DNA from: Candidatus Anaeroferrophillus wilburensis
GTDB taxonomy: Bacteria > Desulfobacterota > Anaeroferrophillalia > Anaeroferrophillales > Anaeroferrophillaceae
Assembly: GCA_016934315.1 (NCBI GenBank)
Contig: JAFGSY010000042.1
Span: forward strand, 1 to 62,501
Direction: 5' to 3'
DNA: 62,501 nt
Part shown: positions 1 through 9,011 of the stretch, piece after piece
Layout of the letters: every line of letters begins with the position of its first letter
Position numbering within the stretch: position 1 is the first letter of the stretch
Position numbers and translations under genes: made by a program
Notes under the pieces: model-generated
Database searches by the model: none
What the model was told of the DNA's origin: nothing
Seen by the model: the letters and a program-made list of their open reading frames with translations, nothing else

Positions 1-48
1 CGTCACCCCGGAGAATGACCCCAGAGAGACGGGTTTGTCTTTTCTAAA

Positions 49-404
49 TGGTGGAGGTGGCGAGAATCGAACTCGCGTCCGAAAACCTTTACTCTGAAGC
101 ATCTACATGTTTAGCCAGATACTGGATTTAGCGGTCATCGTCTCCTCTGGTCGGGATACGAGGGCAGCGAGCTTCCCTGGAGTTTCGCCTACCTACCGGA
201 AACCTGTCGATAGACTATCCTGCTCAGGATGACACCCGAAATCCGGCGTAGCAGGAGTCTGCCGGTCGGGCGCTGGCTGCACTAGGCAGCCAGGGCGTAT
301 TCGTTATCTGCGTTTATTTTAGTTCCTGCCGGTTTAAGGAGGGCAGCAGGGACCTCCACATGCAACTTCAGGCTTAGCATTCCCGTCGAACCCGGATCAC
401 CCCC
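49..404 (-). ncRNA. ssrA: tmRNA (10Sa RNA)
   Basis: Transfer-messenger RNA that rescues stalled ribosomes together with SmpB, whose gene lies just upstream on the same strand. Read on the minus strand it begins GGGGGTGATCCGGGTTCGAC and ends in a tRNA-like half with GTTCGATTCTCGCC and a terminal CCA, both hallmarks of one-piece tmRNA. The tag reading frame gives ADNEYALAA followed by TAG if GCA is the resume codon; AAC one codon earlier is also possible and would add Asn. The YALAA end is the usual ClpXP-type degron. The length of 356 nt is normal. Ends were set by pairing of the acceptor stem and are good to within one or two bases. Confidence 0.96.
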
Positions 405-423
405 ATAGTTTATGAATGTTGTC

Positions 424-439
424 AGATATGTTCATATCT
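424..439. repeat. Short inverted repeat upstream of tmRNA
   Basis: AGATATG-TT-CATATCT is a perfect 7-bp inverted repeat about 20 bp upstream of the tmRNA 5' end. It could be an operator for tmRNA transcription or chance in an AT-rich stretch. No regulator is suggested by the sequence. Confidence 0.3.
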
Positions 440-449
440 AGCATGAAAT

Positions 450-480
450 GACCGGCAATGCAAGTTTTTTGCAGCCGGTC
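450..480 (-). terminator. Hairpin at the end of smpB
   Basis: GACCGGC and GCCGGTC flank an inner TGCAA/TTGCA pairing, giving a stem of about 12 bp with a 2-nt bulge that overlaps the smpB stop codon. There is no clear T-run after it on the minus strand, so it may be a processing or stability hairpin between smpB and tmRNA rather than an intrinsic terminator. Confidence 0.4.
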
Positions 481-928
481 AGCGGGCCTTGAACTCCCGT
501 TCCATATCCCTTTTGACCGCTTTCTGTTTGAGGTCATCACGCTTGTCATGAATCTTTTTGCCCTTGCCGAGGGCCAGTTCAATCTTGGCCTTGCCGTCCT
601 TGAAATAGGCTTTCAAGGGCACCAGGGTTAACCCCTTCTCGGTGACTTTGCCGATCAGCCGGCGGATCTCCCGCTTATGGAGCAGCAGTTTCCGGGGCCG
701 CAGAGGTTCATGGTTGGCAATGTTGCCATGGGTGTAGGGGCTGATGTGGAATTGGACCAGCCAGATTTCGCTGTCGGTGATCCGGGCATAGCTTTCGTTC
801 ATGCTCGCCTTGCCGTCGCGCAGGGACTTGACCTCGGTTCCCTGGAGGACGATGCCAGCCTCAAAGGTTTCCAGAATTTCAAAATTGAGGCGGGCCTTTT
901 TATTGCTGCAGATCAGTTTTATGCTCAT
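479..928 (-). CDS. smpB: SsrA-binding protein SmpB
   Basis: Binds the tRNA-like domain of tmRNA and delivers it to stalled ribosomes in trans-translation. The 149-residue product has the family length and pattern: an N-terminal oligonucleotide-binding barrel with the GTEVKSLRDGKASM segment around residues 30-45 and ISPYTHGN around 62-69, and a basic C-terminal tail (KGKKIHDKRDDLKQK onward) that enters the decoding channel. It lies 75 nt upstream of ssrA on the same strand, a common arrangement. The next gene upstream on this strand (RseC-like) ends only 9 nt before it, so co-transcription is likely. Confidence 0.97.
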   Translation of the reverse strand: MSIKLICSNKKARLNFEILETFEAGIVLQGTEVKSLRDGKASMNESYARITDSEIWLVQFHISPYTHGNIANHEPLRPRKLLLHKREIRRLIGKVTEKGLTLVPLKAYFKDGKAKIELALGKGKKIHDKRDDLKQKAVKRDMEREFKAR

Positions 929-937
929 GGGTGCTGC

Positions 938-1378
938 CTATGGTGTCCCGGCGATAATTTTTTTCATCACCGGCGGTTTCTGATGTTGTTCCCGATAGCG
1001 GTAATAAGCGTAGAGGGCCATGGTTGCGCCGGCCATGGTCACCACCCCGCAGGTGGTGGCCAGCACCTGCGGTTCCAGGGCGGGGAAAAAACCCGCCCCC
1101 AGCCGGCCGAGGATGCCGCCGGTCAACAGGGCAAGGAGGGGAACCAGGATAAACAGGATTTTCCTCAGCTGCCGGGAAGGCTGATCAAACTCCAGCATGA
1201 CCTTTTCCCCCGGCCTGGCATGCAGGGTATTTGCCACCCTGACAACCACCTCGCAGCCGCCGTTCAGGACGTTACATGATCCCTTGCCGCTGCAGTTGTC
1301 GCATGCCGATCCCCTGGCTTTTCTGACCAGAGCGGTATCGTTATCCAGGGCGGCAATCAGTCCTTCTTCGAGCATCAT
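938..1378 (-). CDS. RseC/MucC-like SoxR-reducing system protein
   Basis: A 146-residue inner-membrane protein of the RseC/MucC family. The N-terminal cytoplasmic part carries the family cysteine cluster (CDNCSGKGSC, then a further Cys about seven residues on) near residues 26-42. A hydrophobic hairpin of two membrane segments follows (about 73-92 and 104-124), with a basic tail. Family members modulate sigma-E (RseC) or take part in SoxR reduction together with Rnf-type electron transfer; which applies here cannot be told because no rse or rnf genes are adjacent. It is packed between ntrX and smpB. Two ATG codons open the frame and neither has a strong ribosome-binding site. Confidence 0.8.
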   Translation of the reverse strand: MMLEEGLIAALDNDTALVRKARGSACDNCSGKGSCNVLNGGCEVVVRVANTLHARPGEKVMLEFDQPSRQLRKILFILVPLLALLTGGILGRLGAGFFPALEPQVLATTCGVVTMAGATMALYAYYRYREQHQKPPVMKKIIAGTP

Positions 1379-1414
1379 CGTCGTCCGCCGGCTGCTGATC
1401 GTTGCAGGTTACGG

Positions 1415-2803
1415 TTATTCATCATGGGGCTTGATGGCCAGTGCCTTTATTTTACGGTGCAGGTTGCGGCGGGTGATGCCGATTTGGGTGGCGGTACGGG
1501 AGACATTGCCGTCAAATTCCTGCAGTTTCTTCTCCAGGTAGAATTTTTCAAACCGGTTGACCGCGACCTGCAGATGGTCCGCCAGGAACATGTGCAGCTG
1601 GGCATTATTGCCCAGGTCAGCATGGGGGCTGTCCGCTCCTCCCTGCCTGAGATAGGGGGGCAGATCGTCGGGGGAAATCTCGGTATGCATGGACATGATG
1701 GCCAGCCTCTCCATGAGGTTTTTCAGCTCGCGCACATTTCCCGGCCAGGGGTACTGCTGCAGTATGGGCATCACCGCCGGATGGAGATGCTTGTCGGGTT
1801 CTCCTTTTTCATAGGCGTAATAGTGCAGGAACTGTTCGGCCAGCAGGGGGATGTCGGCCCGACGTTCCCGTAAGGGGGGAACATGGACCGGAATGACGTT
1901 GAGCCGATAGTAGAGGTCCTCCCTGAAAGCCCCGCTGCTGATTTCCGCCTCCAGGTTCTTGTTGGTGGCGGCAATCACCCGGACATCAATGGCAATGGTT
2001 TTGCTGCTGCCCAGGCGGCTGAACGACTGTTCCTGTAGGACCCTAAGAATTTTGGCCTGGGTGGTGAGGCTCATATCGCCGATCTCGTCGAGAAAGATGG
2101 TGCCGCCGTTAGCCAATTCAAACTTACCTTTTTTACGTTCGGTTGCGCCGGTAAAGGAACCCTTCTCATGGCCCAGCAGTTCTGATTCGATCAGGGTTTC
2201 AGGGATGGCGGCGCAGTTGACATCGATGAACTGCTTGTCACGCCGGTGGCTGAGGCGGTGGATTGCCCGGGCCACCAGTTCCTTGCCGGTGCCGTTTTCG
2301 CCGGTAATCAGGACCCAGCCGTTGGTTGGTCCGATGACGACAATCTGTTCCTGGAGTGTCTGGATCACCGGACTGACCCCGATCAGTTTTGGTTCCTCCT
2401 GAAAGCGTTCTTTGAGCAGCAGGTTCTCCTGCTGCAGACGGGAGATGGTCAGGGCGTGCCTGGTGGTAATAACCAGTTTGTCCAGCGAGAAAGGCTTTTC
2501 AATGAAGTCAAAGGCGCCCAGTTTGGTTGCCTGGACTGCGGTTTCAATGGTTCCGTGACCGGAAATCATAATAACCGGCATCTCCGGATGGGTTGACTTC
2601 AACTGCTGCAGCGCCTGCATGCCGTCCAGCTCCGGCATCCAGATATCCAGGAAAACCAGATCCGGATTTTCCTGGGCTGCCAGCTGCAGGGCCTCCTGGC
2701 CGTTTTCAGCCCCGATGACTTCGTAGCCCTCGTCGGTAAAAACATCCATCAGGGATTGCCGGATATCGGGTTCGTCATCAACGATCATGATCGTGGTTTT
2801 CAT
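1415..2803 (-). CDS. ntrX: Sigma-54-dependent response regulator, NtrX-like
   Basis: Two-component transcription activator of the NtrX type, 462 residues. A receiver domain (1-120) has the acidic pair DD9-10, phospho-acceptor D53 in FLDIWMPELDG and K104 region EKPF. The AAA+ sigma-54-interaction domain (about 140-370) has Walker A GENGTGKE, the sigma-54 contact loop as GSFTGA (a Ser variant of GAFTGA) and Walker B IFLDEIGD. A Fis-type helix-turn-helix closes the protein (GNVSRTATQIGITRRNLHRK). Its ATG overlaps the stop of the upstream histidine kinase by 4 nt, so the two are translationally coupled partners. In related bacteria NtrYX responds to nitrogen, redox or envelope state; the target genes are not evident here. 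Confidence 0.92.
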   Translation of the reverse strand: MKTTIMIVDDEPDIRQSLMDVFTDEGYEVIGAENGQEALQLAAQENPDLVFLDIWMPELDGMQALQQLKSTHPEMPVIMISGHGTIETAVQATKLGAFDFIEKPFSLDKLVITTRHALTISRLQQENLLLKERFQEEPKLIGVSPVIQTLQEQIVVIGPTNGWVLITGENGTGKELVARAIHRLSHRRDKQFIDVNCAAIPETLIESELLGHEKGSFTGATERKKGKFELANGGTIFLDEIGDMSLTTQAKILRVLQEQSFSRLGSSKTIAIDVRVIAATNKNLEAEISSGAFREDLYYRLNVIPVHVPPLRERRADIPLLAEQFLHYYAYEKGEPDKHLHPAVMPILQQYPWPGNVRELKNLMERLAIMSMHTEISPDDLPPYLRQGGADSPHADLGNNAQLHMFLADHLQVAVNRFEKFYLEKKLQEFDGNVSRTATQIGITRRNLHRKIKALAIKPHDE

Positions 2804-5040
2804 GGTGTCCTGGTATTGAAGGGCAGTTCAATGATAAAGCAGGTTCCCCGGGGATGATTGTCCTTGACCCGGATGAACCCGCGGTGATCCTGGATGATTG
2901 ATTTGACGATTGCCAGCCCCAGGCCGGTACCGGTTTTCTTGGTGGAAAAATAGGGTTCAAAAAGCCGGCTCTTGTCCTTCTCGCTGATGCCGAGGCCGGT
3001 GTCGCAGATTTCAATAATAACGATCTGCAGGTTTTTGTCAAGTTTCGTGCGGATGGTAATCGTTCCAGTGCCCACATGTTTGATGGCCGCCAAGCCGTTA
3101 TCAAACAGATTGGTCAAAGCCCGTTTCAGCTGTTCCGGATCAAAAAGAAACGAGGTAAGACGTGCTTCCGGCAGGAAGATGAAATGACAATCCTGGTGGG
3201 CATCTTGATAGAGCATCAACGATTCTTTGATGACCGTGTGTAAATCCTGCATCGACGGCTTCGCCTGGGGCATGCGGGCAAAATTGGAAAATTCATTGAC
3301 CAGCTGCTTCATGACCTCCACCTGCTTGATAATGATCGAGGTGCAGTTGTGCAGTATCTGGTCGCCGGTTTCCACCAATGATCCATATTTACGTTGAATG
3401 CGCTGGGCCGACAGGGCAATGGGGGTCAGGGGATTTTTGATCTCGTGGGCTATGCGCCGGGCAACTTCGCGCCAGGCGATCGCTTTCTGGGCGTTGACCA
3501 TTTCAGTCAGGTCATGAAGGATGACCAGCATGCCGACATACTGCTGCTGTTCGTTGTCAAGGCGGGTAAACCGGATTGCCAGGTGGAGATTGTTCTCCGG
3601 TAAGGTCAGTTCGAGCTCCCGACTTTCCAGATGGTCATCCAGCTGTTCCTGGTTTTTCAGCAGCATCCTGATCCGGTTGATGATCTCACTGGTGAAAATA
3701 TCCCGGTAGTTCTTGTCGAGACAGTCTTCTGCCTGGAGCCCGAAAAAGCGGGCCGCGGTCTCATTGATGGTGATGACCTTGCCGCTGCGATCAAGGGAAA
3801 TAATGCCGGCATTGACATTTTTCAAAATAATTTCAATGTACTTGCGCCGCTGCTCCAGCTGGGCGTTGGTTTTCACCAGCTCAAGGTTGGCACGCTCCCC
3901 TTCAAGCTTGCTGGCTTTCAGCCGTTCAGTCATTTCGTTGAACGACTGGACCAGGATGCCGATTTCATCACTGGCGGCGATTTCGATGGAGAAATCCAGC
4001 TCGCCACCGGCTATCTTCCTGGTTGCCAAGGCCAGCTCCTGCAGTGGTTCGGTGATGTTTTTGGCAAGGTAAAAACCAAACCAGATGGAGATGAAAATGA
4101 TCAGCGCGGTAATCAGCAGAAATGAGAGAACGTAACTGTACTTTATGTACCGTTCCATGCTTTTGGTTTGCTGGTAGGTGCTGAATTTCTGCGAGACCGC
4201 GTCGAAATTATGGCTCATCCGGGGGGAGACGGCCCGGGTGGCGACCACCACTGCCAGGATCTCCTTCTCATTCCAGACCGAAAAAACCGGCGCCGTTCCC
4301 TGGATGAGCCCGCTGCCGTTGTCGAGGGGGACTACCCGCGACAGCGGCTTATACAAGGTATCATTGGCGCTGGTTGCCAGGTGCAGCAGGGCTGGTGAAA
4401 AACCGTCTGCACAGGTCGTCGCCCGGGGAAGGTGGTTTTTGCCAGCATACACGGCAATGGCGGTCAGGTTGTATTCCGTCCGTTTGCTGGCGATGTAGTC
4501 AAGCATGGGTTTCGGGTTTTCGCCGATAAACAGCCCCTTGCTGGTTATTTCGGCAGCGATGGCTTTTGCCAGTTGAAGGTTCTGTTCGCTCAACGTTTTA
4601 TAGTAATCCTGGGCGATCTCCAGCGACGAGTCAAGGGCGGTCTCAAACTGGGCTGAAAACCAGCTGTCGATACTGTAGCGGATGAATCCGGTGGCGGTGG
4701 CAAAGAGCAGGAGGGTGGGGAAAAGCGACAGGGAAACAAAGGCAACGGCCAGCTTTGACCGCAGGCGGAAACCGACAATTTTACGTTTTCGTTCCAGGAG
4801 CAGCTTCAGGGTGTTGCGGACGATCAGGAAAATAAGCAAAAGCAGGAGGATGAAGTTGATGTTGATCAGGGCAAAAACGATGATGTTGCTGGAAAGTGGC
4901 AGGTCCGCAGGCAGCGCCGGAAAATTTAGCTCGATATAAAAAAGAATAACCAGCGTCAGGATGAGGGCAAGCAGCAGGATTTTTTCCCGTTTTCGGCGGC
5001 GGGATTCACCCTGTTTCTTGAGCTGTAAATCAGATTTCAT
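2800..5040 (-). CDS. ntrY: NtrY-like membrane histidine kinase
   Basis: Sensor kinase partner of the adjacent NtrX-like regulator, 746 residues. Two N-terminal membrane segments (about 20-37 and 52-74) are followed by a third near 95-115, an extracytoplasmic sensor region, and a fourth segment near 303-325. Then come a HAMP linker (NITEPLQELALATRKIAGGE), a PAS domain (about 390-510), the HisKA box (VARRIAHEIKNPLTPIALSA, His phospho-acceptor) and a C-terminal HATPase (ICDTGLGIS, FEPYFSTKKTGTGLGLAIV). This layout matches NtrY. The gene ends in a 4-nt overlap with ntrX and starts 12 nt after the DUF4390 gene, so the three probably form one operon. Confidence 0.92.
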   Translation of the reverse strand: MKSDLQLKKQGESRRRKREKILLLALILTLVILFYIELNFPALPADLPLSSNIIVFALININFILLLLLIFLIVRNTLKLLLERKRKIVGFRLRSKLAVAFVSLSLFPTLLLFATATGFIRYSIDSWFSAQFETALDSSLEIAQDYYKTLSEQNLQLAKAIAAEITSKGLFIGENPKPMLDYIASKRTEYNLTAIAVYAGKNHLPRATTCADGFSPALLHLATSANDTLYKPLSRVVPLDNGSGLIQGTAPVFSVWNEKEILAVVVATRAVSPRMSHNFDAVSQKFSTYQQTKSMERYIKYSYVLSFLLITALIIFISIWFGFYLAKNITEPLQELALATRKIAGGELDFSIEIAASDEIGILVQSFNEMTERLKASKLEGERANLELVKTNAQLEQRRKYIEIILKNVNAGIISLDRSGKVITINETAARFFGLQAEDCLDKNYRDIFTSEIINRIRMLLKNQEQLDDHLESRELELTLPENNLHLAIRFTRLDNEQQQYVGMLVILHDLTEMVNAQKAIAWREVARRIAHEIKNPLTPIALSAQRIQRKYGSLVETGDQILHNCTSIIIKQVEVMKQLVNEFSNFARMPQAKPSMQDLHTVIKESLMLYQDAHQDCHFIFLPEARLTSFLFDPEQLKRALTNLFDNGLAAIKHVGTGTITIRTKLDKNLQIVIIEICDTGLGISEKDKSRLFEPYFSTKKTGTGLGLAIVKSIIQDHRGFIRVKDNHPRGTCFIIELPFNTRTP

Positions 5041-5052
5041 CCGCTAACCGAT

Positions 5053-5697
5053 CTATTGCTGTGCTGCAGGAAGAAACTGGTCCGGAATGTCGAGGACATA
5101 GGTTTGGGTTTTACGGTCCCAGGCGGAAAGGAAGAAAAAGAGGTATTCCAGGTGAAACGGCAACCGGGTTTTTCTGATCTCGGCCTGCACCTTTACCTCG
5201 TAGCGGGTCTTTGGTCTTGCATGTTGCAGTTCCAGGAGATTGATATCGGCAAAAGTTGAAACCGCGGCCAGGGCCTGGGGATAGGAGGTGGTTGTCAGCT
5301 CGGGCTGGCGGCCCTCATAGGCGACGACAAACACCTTTTTAAGGTTATCATAGGTGATGCTCTGGCTAATGGTGTTTTCAGCCATCAGCCGGTCAGAATT
5401 TACCAGAAAAAGGTAACTTTTCTTCTCGCTGGTGGTGGTGTTCAGGGTTATTTTCTGGGTAACGCCATTGAGAATAAGGCCTTTAAGCTTTTTATCGAAG
5501 GGGTTGCTTACCGACAGGGTAAGCCAGATCGCCTGCTGTCTTTTGCCGATGACAAAATCTTCCAGGTAAGGGGGGTTGTCGGCATTCAATGGTAGATTTG
5601 CAGTTTCTCTGGCATCCAACTTGCACGCTGAAAAGAGAGCCGTCATCATTGCGATGAGGATCAACGCACATTGGATGGTTGTTTTTCTCTGCCGCAT
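5053..5697 (-). CDS. DUF4390 domain putative lipoprotein
   Basis: A 214-residue exported protein of the DUF4390 family, often found immediately upstream of ntrY in Desulfobacterota and Proteobacteria. The N-terminal hydrophobic stretch ends in a possible lipobox (LFSAC, Cys25), so it may be a lipoprotein, although Phe at the -3 position is not ideal. The rest is predicted beta-rich without known catalytic residues. Its role is unknown; the conserved linkage suggests that it acts as an envelope accessory of NtrYX signalling (inference). It is first in the minus-strand operon and shares the 255-nt divergent intergenic region with dctP. Confidence 0.8.
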   Translation of the reverse strand: MRQRKTTIQCALILIAMMTALFSACKLDARETANLPLNADNPPYLEDFVIGKRQQAIWLTLSVSNPFDKKLKGLILNGVTQKITLNTTTSEKKSYLFLVNSDRLMAENTISQSITYDNLKKVFVVAYEGRQPELTTTSYPQALAAVSTFADINLLELQHARPKTRYEVKVQAEIRKTRLPFHLEYLFFFLSAWDRKTQTYVLDIPDQFLPAAQQ

Positions 5698-5869
5698 GGT
5701 GCCTTTCAGTCAGAACGTGGAAGATGGATTGTGAGCGGATCGTTTGTGACAGTGCCAGCCATCATAAATAAGTTGTGCTGAAAAAGCAACGAAATAGCGG
5801 CATTTCCTGCCATGCCGGCAGCGGCTGTTAGCCATTTCGTGACTGTTGGAAAAAATAGAACGCTTTTTC

Positions 5870-5898
5870 TTGATTTTGCTCTGTACTCATGGTAAAAC
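5870..5898 (+). promoter_or_regulatory. Candidate sigma-70 promoter of dctP
   Basis: TTGATT, a 17-bp spacer and TAAAAC, placed 54 bp upstream of the dctP start. The match is moderate (four of six at each box). It is the best pair seen by eye in the divergent region; a different sigma factor cannot be excluded. Confidence 0.35.
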
Positions 5899-5952
5899 CT
5901 GATTCTACTTTTTTGATCCATGTTGTAAACTGCAAACGCTAAGGAGGGATGT

Positions 5953-7017
5953 ATGGTACGGAGATGGTGTAAAATTGTTACGCTGGTGGCTCTGGCAGTA
6001 CTGATTATGATTCCGTCTGCCTGGGGAGCTAAGGCAAACCCATTGGCCAAATGGAAGTCTGACGTTGACATGTCGCAGGCGAAATATGTCATGAAGGTAT
6101 CCAATGTTTCCCACCCCGTTATCGAAGGGGTAGGGGTTGGTTACCGCATCCGTGACTCTTTGTGGCAGCGGTCCAACGGGCAGATCGCTCTGCAGTACTA
6201 TCCCCTCTGTCAGCTTGGCGGTGAGGTGGAAGTGCTGAACATGCTCCAGACCGGCACGGTCCAGGGGATGCTTTGTTCCTCGGTGGCGGTTACCAACCTG
6301 GCACCCCGGATGGGCATTGTCAATCTGCCGTTTTTGATCAACTCTTTTGATAAGCTGGAAAGTTTTGTCAACAATAAGGAACTCTTTGATCATTTTCTCG
6401 ATGGCATGTCTCATCAGGGGGTGATGGGGGTCGATATTACCGGTTATGGCAACTACGGCTGGGCGACGACAATTCCCGTACAGTCCATTGATGATGCCAA
6501 GAAAGTGAAATTCCGTATTGCTGAAGCCGCGGTCAATAAATCCCTGTACGAAGTATGGGGTTTCCATCCGGTCGTCATGCCTTGGCCTGATGTTCCCATC
6601 TCACTGAAGCAGGGGGTTATCACCGGTCTTGACCATACCCCGATGGTCTGTAATATTACCAAGAAATTTGAGATCTGCAAAAACTTCACCCAGATCAACT
6701 ATGCCCAGGGGCTGTTCATCCATCTGATCAATAAAGCCTGGTTTGATGCCCTGCCGGCTGATCTGCAGAAGACGGTGCTGGATGTTTTCCATGAAGAAAG
6801 TGCCAAAACCAGGGAGCTGACCCGGGCGCAGGAAGCGACCGAGATTGCTAAAGCGAAGGAAAGCGGCGTGAGCTTTTATCAGCTTTCCGATGATGAGCAT
6901 GAAAAGCTGCGGGTGCTTGGTGACAAGGTACATAAAGAATGGGCCAACCAGATTGGTATTGATTACCTGAAAAAAGTTCAGGATTTCGTCGGCTACAAGA
7001 GGATTCTGGATTATTAA
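5953..7017 (+). CDS. dctP: TRAP transporter substrate-binding protein (DctP family)
   Basis: Periplasmic solute receptor of a tripartite ATP-independent transporter, 354 residues. A signal peptide runs to about residue 26 (hydrophobic core VTLVALAVLIMIPSAWG). The mature part shows the DctP pattern: substrate-binding region with GYRIRDSLWQRSNGQIA, the KKVKFRIAEA segment that carries the carboxylate-binding Arg in the family, and a C-terminal long-helix region. A strong AAGGAGGGATGT ribosome site precedes ATG 5953. It is followed by a terminator and then dctQ and dctM. The substrate is probably a carboxylate, but the precise ligand cannot be read from the sequence. Confidence 0.92.
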   Translation: MVRRWCKIVTLVALAVLIMIPSAWGAKANPLAKWKSDVDMSQAKYVMKVSNVSHPVIEGVGVGYRIRDSLWQRSNGQIALQYYPLCQLGGEVEVLNMLQTGTVQGMLCSSVAVTNLAPRMGIVNLPFLINSFDKLESFVNNKELFDHFLDGMSHQGVMGVDITGYGNYGWATTIPVQSIDDAKKVKFRIAEAAVNKSLYEVWGFHPVVMPWPDVPISLKQGVITGLDHTPMVCNITKKFEICKNFTQINYAQGLFIHLINKAWFDALPADLQKTVLDVFHEESAKTRELTRAQEATEIAKAKESGVSFYQLSDDEHEKLRVLGDKVHKEWANQIGIDYLKKVQDFVGYKRILDY

Positions 7018-7023
7018 TAGGAG

Positions 7024-7059
7024 AAAAAGGGCCGGGGAGGAGACTTCCCGGCCCTTTTT
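7024..7059 (+). terminator. Intrinsic terminator between dctP and dctQ
   Basis: GGGCCGGG and CCCGGCCC form an 8-bp GC stem, extended by five A-T pairs, with a run of five T after it. It lies 7 nt after the dctP stop and 28 nt before dctQ, so it probably attenuates the operon and makes the binding protein more abundant than the membrane subunits. Confidence 0.85.
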
Positions 7060-7086
7060 GTGCGCATTTGTCAAGGGATTCCGGTT

Positions 7087-7578
7087 ATGATCCGTACATT
7101 GTACCGTGGTTTGGATGGATTGCTTACCTTCATCGAAGAGTGGACCCTGTTCGTGGCTGTTATGGCAGGGTTGATCTCCCTCTTTGTTAATGTGGTGTTG
7201 CGTTATACGATCCATTATTCTCTGGCCTGGTCGGAGGAGTTGATCAGGGAGATTATTATTGTTACGACCTTCATCGGCTGCAGCGCGGCGATCAGAACGC
7301 GGGCGATGATCAGAATTGATGCCCTGCCTCAGATGGTTCCCGCGTTGAAAAAGCCGTTGAACTACTTCAGCCATTTTTGTGTCCTGGTCTACTGTGTTAT
7401 TATTACCCGGCTTGGCTGGCAAATGGCTCTGCTGCAGCTGCACACCCACCAGAAGACCATCATCCTTCATATTCCCCTGGTGGTTCTCTATAGTGTGCTG
7501 CCGTTGATGGGTGTGATGATGTTTATCCGCACCCTGCAGGTGATGTGGGAGGAGCTTCCCGGCCGGCAGAAATCATAA
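7087..7578 (+). CDS. dctQ: TRAP transporter small membrane subunit (DctQ family)
   Basis: Small permease subunit with four membrane segments (about 20-40, 50-68, 88-108, 130-150), 163 residues from ATG 7087. That start is preferred over the in-frame GTG at 7060 because 7060 lies in the T-run of the terminator, and 7087 has an AAGGGA ribosome site. The WSEELIREIIIVTTFIG stretch matches the DctQ signature (trp-ser-glu-glu, then a hydrophobic helix). It works with DctM to move the substrate delivered by DctP, driven by a sodium or proton gradient. Confidence 0.9.
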   Translation: MIRTLYRGLDGLLTFIEEWTLFVAVMAGLISLFVNVVLRYTIHYSLAWSEELIREIIIVTTFIGCSAAIRTRAMIRIDALPQMVPALKKPLNYFSHFCVLVYCVIITRLGWQMALLQLHTHQKTIILHIPLVVLYSVLPLMGVMMFIRTLQVMWEELPGRQKS

Positions 7579-7662
7579 ACTGTTTTTATCTCGTTATTTT
7601 TCATGCTGCCAGGTTCAGTATTTTTAATTGTAATGTCTTAGCAATCAGGTGTTACGTACCTT

Positions 7663-8955
7663 ATGGAATCAAGTTATCTCATTATAGTCCTCTGCATGTT
7701 GGGTTTTCTGGCATCGACGGTGCCGGTTTTCATGGCGCTCTTTTTTACCGCAGTCGTCGGCTTTTATTTTTTAACGGATATGCCGGTATTGATGCTGGCC
7801 CAGACGCTGTTCCGCAGTATGGATAATTTTGCCCTGGTGGTGGTCCTGTTTTTTATTCTCTGCGGCAACATTATGACATCGGGTTCCATCGTGCAGAAAC
7901 TGGTCAAGGTGGCCCAGGCGGTGGTGGGATTCTTCCCAGGTGGCCTGGCTATGGCCGGTGTACTGGCCTGCGGTATGTTCGGTGCCATTTCCGGATCGAC
8001 CGTGGCGACCGTGGTGGCCATTGGCGGGTTCATGATTCCGGCCTTGATGGAGAATCAGTATGATGAAGAGTTCAGTGTCGGGATTATGACCACTTCCCCG
8101 ATTCTCGGGATCATCATTCCCCCCAGCATCTCGATGATTCTCTATTCCATGGTCAGCAACGATTCGCTGGCCGCCCTTTTTATGACCGGTTTTGTCCCCG
8201 GAGCCCTGATTATCGTTGCCTTTTCCATCTATTCCTATTTTTACTGTAAAAACAGAAATTTCAAGCGCATGCCACCGCCAAATGTGAAGGAGCTGGTGGC
8301 GGTGCTGAAAGAGGGATTCTGGTCCCTGATGCTGCCGGTACTGATCTTCGGTGGTATCTTTTCCGGGGTTTTTACCGCCAATGAGGCGGCGGTGATTGCC
8401 TGTGTCTACGCCTTTATTGTCGAACTGCTGATCCATCGGGACATGAAGCTGAAAGATGTCAAAGGTGTGGTGGTTTCTTCAGCGGTAACCTCGGCAACCC
8501 TGCTGATTATTGTCGCCGGTGCTTCAACCTTCGGTCGTTACCTGACCCTGGAACAGATTCCGGCCCTGATAACCGATGCGGTGGTATCACACATCCATTC
8601 CGCTTGGGTTTTTCTGCTGGTGGTCAACATCATGCTGTTGATTGTCGGGATGTTTATGGACATCATCTCGGCCACCCTGATTCTGGCGCCCATTCTGCTG
8701 CCGATTCTGCCGGAATTCCATATCAGCTCCCTGCATTTCGGGCTGTTGATGACGGTCAACCTGGGAATCGGTTACTGTACGCCGCCATTGGGAGTCAGTC
8801 TGTATATTACCGGCGCCCTGGTGAACCGCGGGCTAATCTATGTCACCCGGTCGGTGCTGCCATTCCTGGCCATTCAAATAGCGGTTCTGTTGGTCCTGAC
8901 CTATTGGCCTGATCTGGTGCTGTTTTTGCCGAAACTCTTTTATAATGTTGGCTGA
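7663..8955 (+). CDS. dctM: TRAP transporter large permease (DctM family)
   Basis: Large 430-residue, about 12-helix subunit that forms the transport pathway. Family signatures include GGLAMAGVLACGMFGAISGSTVATV near residue 85-110 and the PPSISMILYS segment near 145-155, and the C-terminal half has NLGIGYCTPPLG. It starts 84 nt after dctQ; the intervening stretch has no obvious function, and the ribosome site is weak (GGTGTTACGTACC). With dctP and dctQ it completes a single TRAP system. The frame is intact and of normal length. Confidence 0.94.
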   Translation: MESSYLIIVLCMLGFLASTVPVFMALFFTAVVGFYFLTDMPVLMLAQTLFRSMDNFALVVVLFFILCGNIMTSGSIVQKLVKVAQAVVGFFPGGLAMAGVLACGMFGAISGSTVATVVAIGGFMIPALMENQYDEEFSVGIMTTSPILGIIIPPSISMILYSMVSNDSLAALFMTGFVPGALIIVAFSIYSYFYCKNRNFKRMPPPNVKELVAVLKEGFWSLMLPVLIFGGIFSGVFTANEAAVIACVYAFIVELLIHRDMKLKDVKGVVVSSAVTSATLLIIVAGASTFGRYLTLEQIPALITDAVVSHIHSAWVFLLVVNIMLLIVGMFMDIISATLILAPILLPILPEFHISSLHFGLLMTVNLGIGYCTPPLGVSLYITGALVNRGLIYVTRSVLPFLAIQIAVLLVLTYWPDLVLFLPKLFYNVG

Positions 8956-9011
8956 CGGTATGAAAGACGGATGGAAATCGATGTTTTGGCAACGGGAGAA
9001 GGGGTAGTGAT

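Noticed and set aside
677-1279. 200-residue open frame on the plus strand opposite smpB and the RseC-like gene
   Set aside because: It overlaps two well-supported genes in antisense, has no ribosome site and no family features.
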